DNA from: Moringa oleifera
Taxonomy: Eukaryota; Streptophyta; Magnoliopsida; Brassicales; Moringaceae
NCBI GenBank assembly: GCA_021397835.1
Contig: JAJFZO010000878.1
Span: forward strand, 1 to 64,000
Length of the DNA stretch: 64,000 nt
Direction: 5' to 3'
The notes beneath the pieces were generated by a model. The model saw nothing but the letters and a program-made list of their open reading frames with translations, made no database searches and was not told where the DNA came from. Shown here in pieces: positions 62,816 to 64,000 of this stretch (its first letter is position 1; every line of letters begins with the position of its first letter). The position numbers and the translations under genes were made by a program.

Positions 62816-63225
62816 TTCAATAGCAAAACCCATTCAAATTTATGCTAACCAATCATATGGCAAGTGGCAGCTATTTCATGCGAAAACCAGATGCTAAAAT
62901 GTCGAATCTTTCATTTTCATGCACATTAAAGCCGAAGAACAAGGTCCCCTAACAAAGAAGAAGGTAAGTCTTTTTTTCAAGTTTGTGTTATTATCTAAAA
63001 ATTTTTGTTAAATGTCTTTTTTTAATTTTAATTATGTTTATTTTTTAAAAGTGGCAATTATTATCCTCACATGCTATATATTATGAAACATTTACTACTT
63101 AAGAAGTATTTAAAATACACTGACAAGGATATTTTAGAGATTAGAAATCACATGGTAATATATGTATTTGCCAACTCGACTGTAGATAATAATCATTGAT
63201 TTTTTTATTTTACAAAATATATTTA
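62816..63225. other. Downstream of ULP1-like remnant, no gene seen
   Basis: AT-rich DNA. I looked for the catalytic cysteine exon of the C48 domain in all frames here and saw nothing convincing. Confidence 0.5.
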
Positions 63226-63420
63226 TTTTGTATATATATTTGAAAATTGTATATAACATTGTTTTAATTCATTAGAAATTATACAATGTATTTATTTTGT
63301 ATATACATTTGAAAATTTTATATAACATTTTTTTGGCCAATAAAAATTATACAATGTATTTATTTTGTATATACATTTAAAAATTGTATATAACATTTTC
63401 TTTTTATCAATAGAAATGAT
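63225..63420 (+). repeat. Tandem repeat, ~62-bp units
   Basis: Three units containing 'tttattttgtatatacattt', then 'gaaaattgtatataacatt', then 'aataaaaattatacaatgta'. Confidence 0.85.
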
Positions 63421-63439
63421 ATTTACATAAACAATGTAT

Positions 63440-63790
63440 AAGATGTACTAATCATGTTATGAATTTTGGTCACGTATTCATTGAGTATGTAGGATTTACT
63501 AATAAAGTTACGAATTTTAGTCACGACTCCATTATAAGTTTGCCAAATTATCAATCAAGTTACGAATTTTAGTCATGATTTCATTATAATTGTGTAGGAT
63601 TTACTAATCAAGTTACGGATTTTAGTCACGATTTTATTATATAAGTTTGCACAATTTACTTATCAAGTTACGAATTTTAGTCACGTATTCATTATGAGTG
63701 TGCATGATTTACTAATCAAGTTATGAATATTAGTCACGATTTCATTGTAAGTGTGCATGATTTTCCTAATGAGTTATGAATTTATTGTAC
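63440..63790 (+). repeat. Tandem repeat, ~59-bp units
   Basis: Six imperfect units with 'tttactaatcaagttacgaa', 'ttttagtcacgattt' and 'cattataagtgtgca'. Degenerate relatives ('ttgctaatcaagttatga') continue near 63,860. The CACG core alternates with CATG between units. Confidence 0.88.
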
Positions 63791-64000
63791 GAAAATAAGG
63801 TACACTCACATTATGATGATCATACAATTTATAAAATATGAGATAATTTATTATACGATTTGCTAATCAAGTTATGATTTGTGATGAAAACATTTTCAAA
63901 GTGTCAGTTGATCTACATGTAACAATTAAGGCCATATAAAATTTAAAATCTGAATCTGTAGTGATATAGAAGTTAAAAATCAACAATATCATCAAAATAT

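Overview
The window is nuclear DNA of a flowering plant, most likely a eudicot. It contains two recognisable host genes with GT-AG introns (an RNase H1 with a viroplasmin-like domain, and a chloroplast AKRP-type ankyrin protein), CACTA-type transposon sequence and a DUF1985/ULP1 transposon-associated gene. Every recognisable coding sequence is broken. The density of satellite, AT-rich repeat and nested transposons suggests pericentromeric or other heterochromatin. No rRNA, tRNA or CRISPR was seen.

From 1 to about 50,400 the window is built from one composite module present several times in both orientations. In + orientation its order is: 3' part of the RNase H gene, a 1.3 kb flank, 0.7 kb of A-rich DNA, a GC-rich satellite of roughly 180-bp monomers, a retroelement/pararetrovirus-like zinc-knuckle fragment on the minus strand, about 2 kb of AT-rich repeat whose A-rich strand flips midway, and a piece of an AKRP intron. 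Copy 1 is 1-9,890. Copy 2 is 23,949-33,179. Copy 3 is 33,180-36,960 and lacks the downstream half. An inverted copy is 42,349-53,748. Another inverted satellite plus gag/protease block lies at 15,432-23,948. Satellite totals about 24 kb.

Transposons interrupt the modules. A CACTA element with TNP2, DUF4218 and DUF4216 remnants occupies about 9,891-14,929 and carries a LINE reverse-transcriptase scrap. A non-autonomous CACTA-like element of 3.5 kb (38,814-42,348) sits inside inverted satellite and contains its own minisatellite.

From 50,401 to 57,720 lie two adjacent minus-strand host pseudogenes, RNase H1 (nine exons recovered) and AKRP (seven exons recovered). Fragments of both are what the modules carry, so this locus is probably close to the source of the repeat. 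From 59,371 to 62,815 lies a plus-strand DUF1985/ULP1 pseudogene of the kind carried by Mutator-like elements. Several short-period tandem repeats lie in its introns and downstream.

The dominant story is decay and rearrangement: host-gene fragments, satellite and retroelement pieces were duplicated and inverted together. Premature stops are strikingly often at glutamine codons (CAA/CAG to TAA/TAG), as expected from deamination of methylated cytosine.
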